Positions 61,201 through 64,000 of a stretch of 64,000 nucleotides of DNA are shown piece after piece (the first letter of the stretch is position 1; each line of letters begins with the position of its first letter). The notes under the pieces are model-generated. The model was not told where the DNA came from, ran no database searches, and worked only from the letters and a program-made list of their open reading frames with translations. Made by a program: the position numbers and the translations under genes. This stretch comes from Echinometra lucunter (lineage: Eukaryota > Echinodermata > Echinoidea > Camarodonta > Echinometridae). The stretch is from positions 4,665,435-4,729,434 of the forward strand of contig CM057157.1 of assembly GCA_029962745.1 (NCBI GenBank). The letters are read 5' to 3'.

Positions 61201-63750
61201 NNNNNNNNNNNNNNNNNNNNNNNNNNNNNNNNNNNNNNNNNNNTTTATAAGTTTGATCTTGGCTCTTCTTATAATTAACAACCATAGATCAACATCAAAA
61301 ATTTTTACTATGTGCAAGATGATCATAATCAACACTCCAATAACATTTGTATGTATTATATGATGTTTGAATATGTGATATTGTGCAGCAGGGCTCCCTT
61401 GAAAAGCAGGCCTAGCAGCTTGAATGGGACTACCCTGCCTTTCTATAAAGAAGACATTAAATAAAAAGAATAAATAAATAAAAGAACAAATAAATAAAAG
61501 AACAATCCCCAAGCATTGACAAAAATTCTTAAATGAAAACATGCGAACCTGATAATGAAGCTTGACATCATTTTGTAAATTGAGAAGTAGGAAAAAAGTG
61601 GAATATTGATGATATGGCTGTGACATGCACAATTGAAGCATCAAATCAAGGACTCAAGTATGTGAGATAACATTTGAAAGTTTCTGTAATTCTAATTTTC
61701 ACTTCAAACAATTTCTCTCTATACCTTGCTGATGTAGTTTTGGTCAAGTTTGAGATCCAGTTAATACATGCATTTTCCTATTATTAATCTTACAGCAATC
61801 TGGTCAGAAGGAAGTGATGAAACCAAAGTTCCAGGGTCTCTATCTCAATCAGATGATCTGTCAAGACTGCCCTCATAGGTAAGAAATGGACAAGTGAAGT
61901 AGCTTTGAACAGCAATACAAGTTTTGGTGGTTGTCTGTTGGAAAATGAAAACTCGGATGTTTTTCTTTTTGCTTGAATGTGTCATGGGCATACACAAGTA
62001 CTTGTAAGAAATATTTCTAATGTTGGTATGTGAAGCATGTTTTTCTTTATTTTTCTCATATATTCCATTTGCTATTCACTTTGGCAGGAAAGAGAGAGAA
62101 GAAGAGTTCTTTGCTTTGAACCTGACGGTGAAGTCCAATAATCTCAACGATTCCTTAGAGCAGTTTGTGAGAGGAGAGATGTTGGAAGGAGAGAATGCCT
62201 ATCTATGTGAAGAGTGCAATGAAAAGGTAAACCATACATCCTTGCTTTAGGGATGTGGTTCTGAACTCTAGAGTTTGTTACCCCCTTAATTTTAATTCTG
62301 GTATTTTCTGGGTACATTCCATATCCAGTTATATGTACTGTATATGGAGGTAATGTCACTGACCAAATTTGCATGTTGGGGTAGCAGCACTTACAAGGTT
62401 TGCCAGATAGGGTTTTGAGGCCTTGAAAGAGTATGGAAGCATTGATGTGCATCATGAAATACGGTGAATGAAGGGCCAAACGTTTGCTACTGCACATATT
62501 GATTCAGACTGCTAAGTTGGATGTAGCAAGCATAAACTGTAACAAAATCACTGCACATTTTGTCCAATTTTGCTTCAGTGTGCAGTTTTATGGTAATTTT
62601 CATTGAATATTCAGACAGAAAATGTTCATTGAATGTTTAGAGAGAAAATTATTTTAACTCTGAAAATTGTCATTGCATGTGGATCCTATAAACTCAGACT
62701 CCTGGATTGATTTTGTGTTCAATCTTGCGGTAGGATATTCTTGTTGCTATATGAAATCATCTTTTATGTATTATGCTTTAGCTGAACTGAATAGTTCTAT
62801 CTGAATGGTTATTCATTGTGGTTTTGAATTGTACAGAGAAATACAATAAAGAGGACATGTATCAAGACACTGCCACCAGTGCTAGTCATTCAACTGAAAA
62901 GATTTGGATATGACTGGGAAGCAGGAAGAGCTCTTAAGTTTGATGACTACTTCAAGGTGAGCAGAAATCTGTCGATAGTAGAGATGTTGATGCAGGTGGT
63001 AGTGATGTGATGAAGATAAAGATGAATATGATGATCTTGATAATAATGGTGGTGGTGTTGATGATGGTGATGGTGGTGGTGGTGGTGGTAGTGATGAAGA
63101 TGATGATGATGGATAGATGGGATGCTGATGATAATCATTATGATGATAGTGATGGTGATGATTAGGATGGTGATGATGATGGCTGTGGGGATTGTGGTGG
63201 TGGTGTGGCCAGTGTTGATGTTGCTGCTACTGGTAATGATGATGCAGATCATCATGGGGACATGGTGATAGAGATTTTTGTTATGCAAAGTTGTCAGGAA
63301 TTTACTTGGTGATTGGTGTGCAGTGAAAATCTAGCAAGGACAAAATGATAACATTAAGATAATTCTTCAATATTGTACAACATTTAAGGGGAGATTAAGG
63401 GGAATAGTGATCAGATCATGTTGGAAATGAAATGATTTCAATATAACAGAATATTTACATACAGATGTGAATGATGTTTCAAATAAATACAAAATACAAA
63501 ATACTATATAATTATTTTTATCCCCACTTTACCAGTTTCCTTGGGTGTTGGACATGGAGCCATTCACATCCAAGGGCATGGCACGTAGAGAGCAGCAGCA
63601 GCAGACCGATGATCCACCCAGCCCAATGAGCTACCAGAGACATGTCTCATCACAGAGCTCTACTGATGATCTCTACCAACTGGTGGGTGTGGTTGTTCAC
63701 AGCGGACAAGCCAACGCTGGCCATTACTACTCATTCATCAAGGACAGAGG
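24273..63750 (+). CDS. USP24: USP24 orthologue: ubiquitin-specific protease (partial)
   Basis: Large deubiquitinase: a cysteine protease that removes ubiquitin from substrates, with a long helical-repeat scaffold, a ubiquitin-like insert and a C-terminal-side USP catalytic domain. Thirty-two exons are placed here and join in phase to a protein of roughly 1,400 residues. Diagnostic stretches are [75 protein letters not shown] (ubiquitin-like part), [36 protein letters not shown] (Cys box), [19 protein letters not shown] and LCEECNEK (two CxxC pairs), [20 protein letters not shown] and [18 protein letters not shown] (His box). USP24 is preferred over the paralogue USP9X because of GGATCYMN, the DEYLK-QG..QDCPHR junction and KDRG. 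The N-terminus and the last exons are outside the window. Five frame breaks lie in exons 3, 4, 8 and 10. Confidence in the family and orthology is high; individual exon ends are given below. Confidence 0.95.
24858..24962 (+). CDS. USP24: USP24 exon 2
   Basis: Acceptor TTTACAG, donor CAG|GTATGA, 35 codons in phase 0. It encodes [20 protein letters not shown] then [15 protein letters not shown], a classic scaffold segment of USP24/USP9X. Confidence 0.9.
25450..25558 (+). CDS. USP24: USP24 exon 3
   Basis: It encodes [20 protein letters not shown] then [16 protein letters not shown], and ends at AAG|GTCAGT in phase 0. The best acceptor (ATATATAG|A) leaves the frame one base off from exon 2, so either the acceptor is elsewhere or a base is wrong. 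Confidence 0.8.
26326..26473. mobile_element. MITE-like GGGCCCCATTTC foldback element
   Basis: GGGCCCCATTTCGTAAAACTT faces AAGTTTTATGAAATGGGGGC in USP24 intron 3, 148 bp in all, with further internal pairing (TTATTGTCA / TTGATAACAA). It is non-coding. Short elements with (A)TTTCATGAAA-type ends recur at 29507 and 35157, which suggests a superfamily of related foldbacks. Confidence 0.7.
26509..26766 (+). CDS. USP24: USP24 exon 4, with two compensating frame breaks
   Basis: Acceptor ATCCACAG, donor AGG|GTAAGC, 258 bp. The first part ([11 protein letters not shown]) and last part ([16 protein letters not shown]) are in one frame. The middle ([28 protein letters not shown]) is shifted by one base between about 26547 and 26658. 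All three parts match USP24 in order. Confidence 0.85.
27054..27137 (+). CDS. USP24: USP24 exon 5
   Basis: Acceptor CTTAATAG, donor AAG|GTATGG, 28 codons in phase 0. It encodes [20 protein letters not shown] then QSYSKSDK. Confidence 0.93.
27504..27653 (+). CDS. USP24: USP24 exon 6
   Basis: Acceptor TTTGGTAG, donor GAG|GTAAGA, 50 codons in phase 0. It includes [20 protein letters not shown] and [12 protein letters not shown]. Confidence 0.93.
28205..28336 (+). CDS. USP24: USP24 exon 7
   Basis: Acceptor CTTATCAG, donor GAG|GTGAGG, 44 codons in phase 0. It encodes [20 protein letters not shown] then [20 protein letters not shown], one of the best-conserved scaffold blocks. Confidence 0.95.
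29025..29214 (+). CDS. USP24: USP24 exon 8, with one extra T
   Basis: Acceptor CTGATCAG, donor CTG|GTTAGT. It encodes [34 protein letters not shown] run of four T (about 29141-29144) then breaks the frame with TGA. Reading three T restores [20 protein letters not shown]. The length is 190 bp where 189 would be in phase. Confidence 0.88.
29507..29631. mobile_element. MITE-like GTTTCATGAAAC foldback element
   Basis: GGCCGTTTCATGAAACCCGT pairs with ACGGTTTCATGAAACGCAGCC, and GGACATCCCATT pairs with AATGGGATGTCC inside. It is 125 bp and lies in USP24 intron 8. Confidence 0.75.
29799..29939 (+). CDS. USP24: USP24 exon 9
   Basis: Acceptor CATCCTGTAG, donor AAG|GTGAGA, 47 codons in phase 0. It encodes [20 protein letters not shown] then [20 protein letters not shown]. 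Confidence 0.95.
30335..30502 (+). CDS. USP24: USP24 exon 10, with one frame break
   Basis: Acceptor AATCATGTAG, donor CAG|GTAAGG. It encodes [20 protein letters not shown], then shifts one base near 30415-30425 and continues as [20 protein letters not shown]. Read straight through, a TAA stop appears at about 30446. Exit phase 2 fits the next exon only if the shift is corrected. Confidence 0.85.
30662..30754. mobile_element. 93-bp foldback element
   Basis: GAATGTCGGGCTCAAACAAT..AGTGGAGGGGCA pairs with TGCCCCTCCACT..GTCTGAGCCTGACATTC around a short loop. It lies in USP24 intron 10. The AAGTGGAGGGGCAT core also occurs near 21210. Confidence 0.75.
31016..31196 (+). CDS. USP24: USP24 exon 11, start of ubiquitin-like insert
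   Basis: Acceptor TCATAATAG, donor GTG|GTAAGA. It encodes [20 protein letters not shown], then [20 protein letters not shown], the entry into the ubiquitin-like segment. Confidence 0.93.
31681..31779 (+). CDS. USP24: USP24 exon 12, ubiquitin-like insert
   Basis: Acceptor TTATTCCAG, donor TTG|GTAAGT, 33 codons in phase 0. It encodes [20 protein letters not shown] then [13 protein letters not shown]. Confidence 0.94.
32170..32292 (+). CDS. USP24: USP24 exon 13
   Basis: Acceptor AAACGTAG, donor GAG|GTAAGT, 41 codons in phase 0. It encodes [20 protein letters not shown] and a Ser-rich linker, the end of the ubiquitin-like insert. Confidence 0.92.
32591..32709 (+). CDS. USP24: USP24 exon 14
   Basis: Acceptor TGTTCTTAG, donor AAG|GTGAGT, exit phase 2. 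It encodes [20 protein letters not shown] then QLADLDEP. Confidence 0.94.
32953..33037 (+). CDS. USP24: USP24 exon 15
   Basis: Acceptor GTTTACAG, donor CAG|GTAAGC. It encodes [20 protein letters not shown] then EALDSICRQ across the phase-2 entry. Confidence 0.94.
33415..33558 (+). CDS. USP24: USP24 exon 16
   Basis: Acceptor TTTCTCACAG, donor GAG|GTATGT, 48 codons in phase 0. It has a Ser-rich start, then [20 protein letters not shown] and NLE. Confidence 0.93.
34028..34224 (+). CDS. USP24: USP24 exon 17
   Basis: Acceptor CCTTACAG, donor TAG|GTAAAG, exit phase 2. It encodes [34 protein letters not shown] and [11 protein letters not shown]. Confidence 0.95.
34757..34982 (+). CDS. USP24: USP24 exon 18
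   Basis: Acceptor CTCACTTAG, donor CAG|GTAAGC. It starts [17 protein letters not shown], continues with a long Ser-rich low-complexity linker ([19 protein letters not shown]), and ends VAITVIQ. The linker is where vertebrate USP24 is also Ser-rich. Confidence 0.92.
35157..35314. mobile_element. MITE-like GTTTCATCAAC foldback element
   Basis: GGGAGCGTTTCAT at the left faces CATGAAACACTCCC at the right, with internal GTCTGACAAGTTGTCAGATC and TCGGATAAAAC repeats. It is 158 bp and lies in USP24 intron 18. Confidence 0.65.
35368..35536 (+). CDS. USP24: USP24 exon 19
   Basis: Acceptor CCTTGTAG, donor CAG|GTGAGT, exit phase 1. It encodes [20 protein letters not shown] then [17 protein letters not shown]. 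Confidence 0.94.
35962..36120 (+). CDS. USP24: USP24 exon 20, with GC donor
   Basis: Acceptor TTTCAACAG; the donor is TTAG|GCAAGT, a GC-AG intron. It encodes [20 protein letters not shown], then [16 protein letters not shown]. Exit phase 1 matches exon 21. Confidence 0.93.
36138..36168. repeat. (AG)n microsatellite
   Basis: AG dinucleotide run 18 bp downstream of the GC donor of exon 20. Confidence 0.95.
36452..37290. mobile_element. Foldback-ended element with five internal repeats
   Basis: The ends TTTTTGTCTCGCCCACC and GGGTGGACGAGACACAA are inverted copies with mismatches. Between them lie five tandem segments of about 150-190 bp, each starting near GTTAAAGTTTACCTGCAAGA (36531, 36724, 36884, 37038, 37190) and containing GGTCAAAGGTCATTT. 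No protein is encoded. It lies inside USP24 intron 20. Confidence 0.65.
37378..37400. repeat. (TA)n microsatellite
   Basis: Short TA dinucleotide run in USP24 intron 20. Confidence 0.95.
37518..37645 (+). pseudogene. Diverged duplicate of USP24 exon 21
   Basis: It encodes [20 protein letters not shown] and MRSVALDSL, clearly a copy of [20 protein letters not shown] and [11 protein letters not shown] of exon 21, about 190 bp upstream in the same orientation. The copy decays after about 37 codons and has no AG directly at the equivalent acceptor (CTCCG|TTACC). The frame stays open from here through the 65-bp spacer into exon 21, so an extended exon is conceivable. Confidence 0.8.
37711..37945 (+). 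CDS. USP24: USP24 exon 21
   Basis: Acceptor AAACTCTTAG, donor CACAG|GTAGGG, phases 1 in and 2 out. It encodes [37 protein letters not shown] and [25 protein letters not shown] is inserted only 27 bp downstream of its donor. Confidence 0.95.
37966..37972. repeat. LINE target-site duplication, left copy
   Basis: CATTCAT, matching 41680-41686 on the other side of the element. Confidence 0.7.
38306..39126 (+). CDS. LINE ORF, N-terminus with 2A-like motif and endonuclease start
   Basis: The first ATG in frame is at 38306. The N-terminus is hydrophobic ([15 protein letters not shown]), then comes a 2A-like [11 protein letters not shown] (break point expected between Gly 38534-38536 and Pro 38537-38539). 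The start of an APE-type endonuclease follows ([40 protein letters not shown]). The frame stops at 39124-39126 because of a one-base shift. The endonuclease continues in another frame. Confidence 0.85.
39115..40265 (+). CDS. LINE ORF, endonuclease end and linker
   Basis: It continues the endonuclease with [12 protein letters not shown] (GDxN motif), GHILDVVMV and [10 protein letters not shown] (SDH motif), so the catalytic residues are present. The linker to the reverse transcriptase follows, with [20 protein letters not shown] and [10 protein letters not shown]. The frame is lost at about 40231 in an A-run. Confidence 0.85.
40232..41588 (+). CDS. LINE ORF, reverse transcriptase and C-terminus
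   Basis: Reverse transcriptase motifs in order: [44 protein letters not shown] (motif A), [18 protein letters not shown] (motif B), YADD at 40746-40757 (motif C), [12 protein letters not shown] and LGIVFD. The CR1/L2-type tail is [30 protein letters not shown] and [10 protein letters not shown]. It stops at TAA 41586-41588. Confidence 0.92.
41592..41679 (+). promoter_or_regulatory. LINE 3' stem and (ATT)n tail
   Basis: AGCGCCTTGAGCACTC and its imperfect complement GAGTGGATTTGGCGC can form a hairpin directly before ATATAAGT and (ATT)n. Such 3' structures are what CR1/L2-type reverse transcriptases recognise. The role here is by analogy. Confidence 0.65.
41680..41686. repeat. LINE target-site duplication, right copy
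   Basis: CATTCAT directly after the (ATT)n tail, matching 37966-37972. Because the tail itself is T/A-rich, the exact boundary may shift by a base or two. Confidence 0.7.
42147..42208 (+). CDS. USP24: USP24 exon 22
   Basis: Acceptor CTTTGTAG, donor AGGG|GTAAGC. It encodes [20 protein letters not shown] with entry phase 2 and exit phase 1. Confidence 0.93.
42530..42721 (+). CDS. USP24: USP24 exon 23
   Basis: Acceptor TCTTCACAG, donor ATAG|GTGAGA, exit phase 1. It encodes [40 protein letters not shown] and EGVDKRKI. Confidence 0.95.
43523..43637 (+). CDS. USP24: USP24 exon 24
   Basis: Acceptor GCACACAG, donor CCAA|GTAAGC, exit phase 2. It encodes [20 protein letters not shown], then a polar linker [18 protein letters not shown]. 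Confidence 0.93.
43638..46637. other. USP24 introns 24 and 25
   Basis: Apart from the 51-bp exon at 44737-44787, I see AT-rich intron sequence with no repeat array, element ends or additional exon. Confidence 0.5.
44737..44787 (+). CDS. USP24: USP24 exon 25, 51-nt cassette-like exon
   Basis: Polypyrimidine-AG acceptor (TATCTCCTCAG) and donor ACAA|GTAAGT enclose exactly 17 codons, entering and leaving in phase 2. It encodes [17 protein letters not shown], then K at the junction. Exons 24 and 26 also join in phase without it, so it may be alternatively spliced. The LHK-ISG..SRIAAFE junction resembles the human protein. Confidence 0.72.
46638..46782 (+). CDS. USP24: USP24 exon 26
   Basis: Acceptor ATTTGCAG, donor GAG|GTAAGT, exit phase 0. 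It encodes [20 protein letters not shown] then [17 protein letters not shown]. Confidence 0.95.
47225..47722. repeat. 498-bp unit with hairpin head, copy 1
   Basis: The first 114 bp fold back: ATTATATTGGATGGCT (47225-47240) pairs exactly with AGCCATCCAATATAAT (47323-47338), and GGATACC..GAATATTCC pairs with GGAATATTC..GGTATTCC inside. A spacer of about 385 bp follows, with GTCGTTTGTGCATTGCGTGT. It is not coding, and lies in USP24 intron 26. Confidence 0.85.
47723..48203. repeat. 498-bp unit with hairpin head, copy 2
   Basis: Head-to-tail second copy: the hairpin arms are at 47723-47738 and 47815-47830, with the same spacer, ending CCCTATATAGATAATAATG about 35 bp before the catalytic-Cys exon. 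The copies differ by scattered substitutions and small indels, so the duplication is not very recent. Confidence 0.85.
48239..48355 (+). CDS. USP24: USP24 exon 27, catalytic Cys box
   Basis: Acceptor CTCCTTATAG, donor GAG|GTTAGT, 39 codons in phase 0. It encodes [14 protein letters not shown] then [19 protein letters not shown]. The nucleophile Cys codon is 48302-48304. Confidence 0.97.
48968..49195 (+). CDS. USP24: USP24 exon 28, USP domain
   Basis: Acceptor AATCCACAG, donor AAG|GTAAGT, 76 codons in phase 0. It encodes [20 protein letters not shown], then [20 protein letters not shown] and [20 protein letters not shown], the thumb of the protease fold. Confidence 0.97.
49244..49743. other. 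Assembly gap of 500 N
   Basis: Exactly 500 undetermined bases, inside USP24 intron 28. Confidence 0.99.
49852..51865. mobile_element. 2.0-kb TIR element with minisatellite core
   Basis: CAGCTTGAGCGAAAGACGCT (49852-49871) and AGCGTCTTTCGCTCAAGCTG (51846-51865) are perfect 20-bp inverted ends. Inside lies a T-rich minisatellite (about 50330-51740) and no transposase. Flanking target duplications are not clear. Outside the ends, TGATGACAAAATAACATTT occurs at about 49753 and 51966 in the same orientation. Confidence 0.65.
50330..51740. repeat. T-rich minisatellite
   Basis: Irregular units of about 45-70 bp built from TTATGTTATTCTTTGTTTTC and TTCTATCTTTC. It is stop-poor in all + frames, giving Phe/Leu/Ser/Tyr-rich frames up to 337 codons that are compositional artefacts. 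It forms the core of the TIR element at 49852-51865. Confidence 0.9.
52128..52790. repeat. 27-bp TACCACA minisatellite
   Basis: A leading part has repeats of CACACGATTACCACAGGACT. It is followed by about 20 alternations of ACCACACAGAATT (13 bp) and ACCACACGCCAGTT (14 bp), occasionally with CACACACCAGTT. The three + frames are all open, an artefact of the stop-free unit. It shares the TACCACA core with the array at 58300-59975. Confidence 0.92.
53381..53915. repeat. Tandem duplication, about 280 bp per copy
   Basis: Both copies contain GCAGCTGACATGTGAAAAA, AAGAAACAGCAGAATACACA, AATCACTGTATAAAAACAGT, an A-run, AAACACGGCAGTAGCCTTAA and ACATTTGAAAC. Copy 1 starts at about 53381 and copy 2 at about 53662. 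Each holds a CACTGTATAAAAACAGTG hairpin. No coding content. Confidence 0.85.
53916..57000. other. Unannotated part of USP24 intron 28
   Basis: No supportable exon of USP24. There are two weak hints of independent transcription: a TATAAATA box after TGACG (55234-55247), and a short frame from ATG 56428 with a hydrophobic N-terminus. A G-run lies at 56570-56589. Confidence 0.4.
57007..57039. repeat. 33-bp perfect palindrome
   Basis: TTTCACTCGACTACAG and CTGTAGTCGAGTGAAA face each other around a single A, giving perfect 16-bp arms. Confidence 0.9.
57036..57131. repeat. Perfect 29-bp inverted repeat
   Basis: Arms 57036-57064 and 57103-57131 are exact complements (GAAATTCCAGCAAATGGCAG.. and ..CTGCCATTTGCTGGAATTTC). 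The 38-bp loop contains a smaller TGTAGT/ACTACA foldback. It overlaps the palindrome at 57007-57039. Confidence 0.92.
57238..57462 (+). CDS. Possible short coding segment in a GC-rich island
   Basis: A 74-codon frame starts [20 protein letters not shown] and continues [18 protein letters not shown] in a GC- and CpG-rich patch (57230-57360) unlike the surrounding AT-rich intron. It then turns AT-rich and hydrophobic. I recognise no family. It could be the first exon of a nested gene, part of a mobile element, or chance. Confidence 0.25.
   Translation: MQRALSYADAYASMAGELPGAGGTKELAHTLQTGAERIVIAANHATKLSIYCIIFSLRSLYQLIRNDYRLRCKL
57871..58183. mobile_element. Foldback element with GCAGGGCCGTCGCCAG ends
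   Basis: GCAGGGCCGTCGCCAG (57871-57886) and CTGGTGACGGCCCTGC (58168-58183) are inverted copies with one mismatch, followed inwards by G-run and C-run (GGGGGGTGC / GCACCCCCCC). It is hAT-like in style (CAGGG.. ends), but I could not confirm an 8-bp target duplication. Confidence 0.6.
58216..58275. repeat. (GT)n microsatellite
   Basis: GT dinucleotide run with one GA interruption, ending in a G-run. Confidence 0.95.
58308..58372. repeat. Inverted repeat of TACCACAGGAATTACCA
   Basis: CTTGTGGTAATTCCTGTGGTA faces TACCACAGGAATTACCACGAG across about 22 bp, with a single mismatch. It is an isolated outlier of the satellite that follows. Confidence 0.85.
58680..59975. repeat. TACCACA satellite array, about 147-bp period
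   Basis: Tandem units contain ACCACAG.GAATTACCACAGGAC, ATACCACAGCCACCACTTGA, a near-palindrome TACCACAGGTGTACCTGTGG and TATTCCTGTGGTATTTTGTG. In the regular part the GGTACCACAGAGAATT block recurs at 59500, 59647 and 59794, a 147-bp period. Earlier units are shorter (116-136 bp) and more diverged. Open frames on both strands across it are artefacts. Confidence 0.9.
60744..61243. other. Assembly gap of 500 N
   Basis: Exactly 500 undetermined bases, inside USP24 intron 28. Confidence 0.99.
61796..61878 (+). CDS. USP24: USP24 exon 29, first CxxC pair
   Basis: Acceptor AATCTTACAG, donor ATAG|GTAAGA, exit phase 2. It encodes [20 protein letters not shown] then ICQDCPHR, the first half of the USP zinc finger. 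Confidence 0.95.
62088..62226 (+). CDS. USP24: USP24 exon 30, second CxxC pair
   Basis: Acceptor CTTTGGCAG, donor AAG|GTAAAC. It encodes [20 protein letters not shown] then [20 protein letters not shown] and NEK, with the second CxxC of the zinc finger. Confidence 0.96.
62837..62956 (+). CDS. USP24: USP24 exon 31
   Basis: Acceptor TTGTACAG, donor AAG|GTGAGC, 40 codons in phase 0. It encodes [20 protein letters not shown] then [16 protein letters not shown]. Confidence 0.97.
62980..63265. repeat. GAT/GGT trinucleotide-rich tract
   Basis: Imperfect (GATGAT) and (GGTGGT) triplets in USP24 intron 31. The minus-strand His/Ile-rich frame across it is an artefact. Confidence 0.85.
63536..63750 (+). 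CDS. USP24: USP24 exon 32, catalytic His box
   Basis: Acceptor TTTACCAG, donor GAGG|GTAAGC, exit phase 2 into an exon beyond the window. It encodes [19 protein letters not shown], a Gln-rich and Ser-rich linker, then [20 protein letters not shown]. The catalytic His codon is 63722-63724. Confidence 0.97.
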
Positions 63751-64000
63751 GTAAGCTGGTGTTTCAGGCTTTCTTTTAACTGGGCTGACAGGGAATATTG
63801 GTTGAGAGTTGAGTGCATGTAACTGTTGTTTGGATGATGTGCTCCCGGGACTTCTTAACCCGTTGAACACTAAGATAACTCCTGCTAGGGTCTATAGAAA
63901 ATGGGTGTTATACTGAAATCAAAGCATGCTCAATGGGTTAACCCTTCTATTTGTGTCTCCATGGTACAATATCACCAATAAGATGCCAATATGACAATGG

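Larger units (their letters stand above)
49196..61795. other. USP24 intron 28 (12.6 kb)
   Basis: It joins DEYLK to QSGQKEV.. with no missing residues against human USP24, so no exon is expected within it. It contains two N gaps, a 2-kb TIR element, two TACCACA satellites, a 280-bp tandem duplication, strong palindromes and a foldback element, listed separately. Confidence 0.85.

Noticed and set aside
24273..63750. Assignment of the main gene to USP9X
   Set aside because: The scaffold is shared, but the Cys box (GGATCYMN rather than AGATCYMN), the [10 protein letters not shown] block and the KDRG ending match USP24 better.

Overview
Eukaryotic (metazoan) genomic DNA. It is AT-rich and dense in introns, satellites and short inverted-repeat elements, with four gaps of exactly 500 N (4280-4779, 23533-24032, 49244-49743, 60744-61243), which look like fixed-size scaffold gaps. 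A marine deuterostome invertebrate, most likely a sea urchin or close relative, fits best. The reasons are the echinoderm-style 2A-like motif in a CR1/L2-type LINE, the many short TIR elements and the divergence of the main gene from the human protein. The species cannot be fixed from the sequence alone.

The right-hand 40 kb (about 24.27-63.75 kb, + strand) is the middle and most of the catalytic part of one large gene, the orthologue of USP24, a deubiquitinase of the USP9X/USP24 group. I could place 32 exons with consistent splice sites and phases. They run from the helical-repeat scaffold through the ubiquitin-like insert to the USP catalytic domain (Cys box 48302-48304, two CxxC zinc-finger pairs, His box 63722-63724). 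The start codon and N-terminal exons lie upstream or in unseen sequence, and the last exons lie beyond 64 kb. Five apparent single-base frame breaks sit in exons 3, 4, 8 and 10; all other exons are clean, which points to consensus errors rather than gene death.

The introns carry most of the remaining content. Intron 20 (GC-AG type) holds a diverged duplicate of exon 21 and a repeat-bearing element. Intron 21 holds a near full-length LINE (37973-41679) with a 7-bp target-site duplication and a 2A-like motif near the N-terminus. Intron 26 holds a 498-bp tandem dimer of a hairpin element. Intron 28 (12.6 kb) splits the catalytic domain and holds a 2-kb TIR element with a T-rich minisatellite core, two TACCACA-based satellite arrays, and strong palindromes.

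The left 24 kb has no recognisable host exon. It contains a complex 1.8-kb repeat in tandem (7.06-10.64 kb) plus an inverted copy (1-1.87 kb), a 17-bp minisatellite, several MITE-like elements, purine- and pyrimidine-rich tracts, and a frame-broken minus-strand gene (15.7-20.2 kb). That gene belongs to a widespread metazoan family with an RNase H-like/transposase-like core, and in this copy it is interrupted by fourteen 60-bp repeats. Related inverted motifs at 12.4-12.8 and 23.4 kb may be the ends of a large DNA transposon that carried it; this is a hypothesis.
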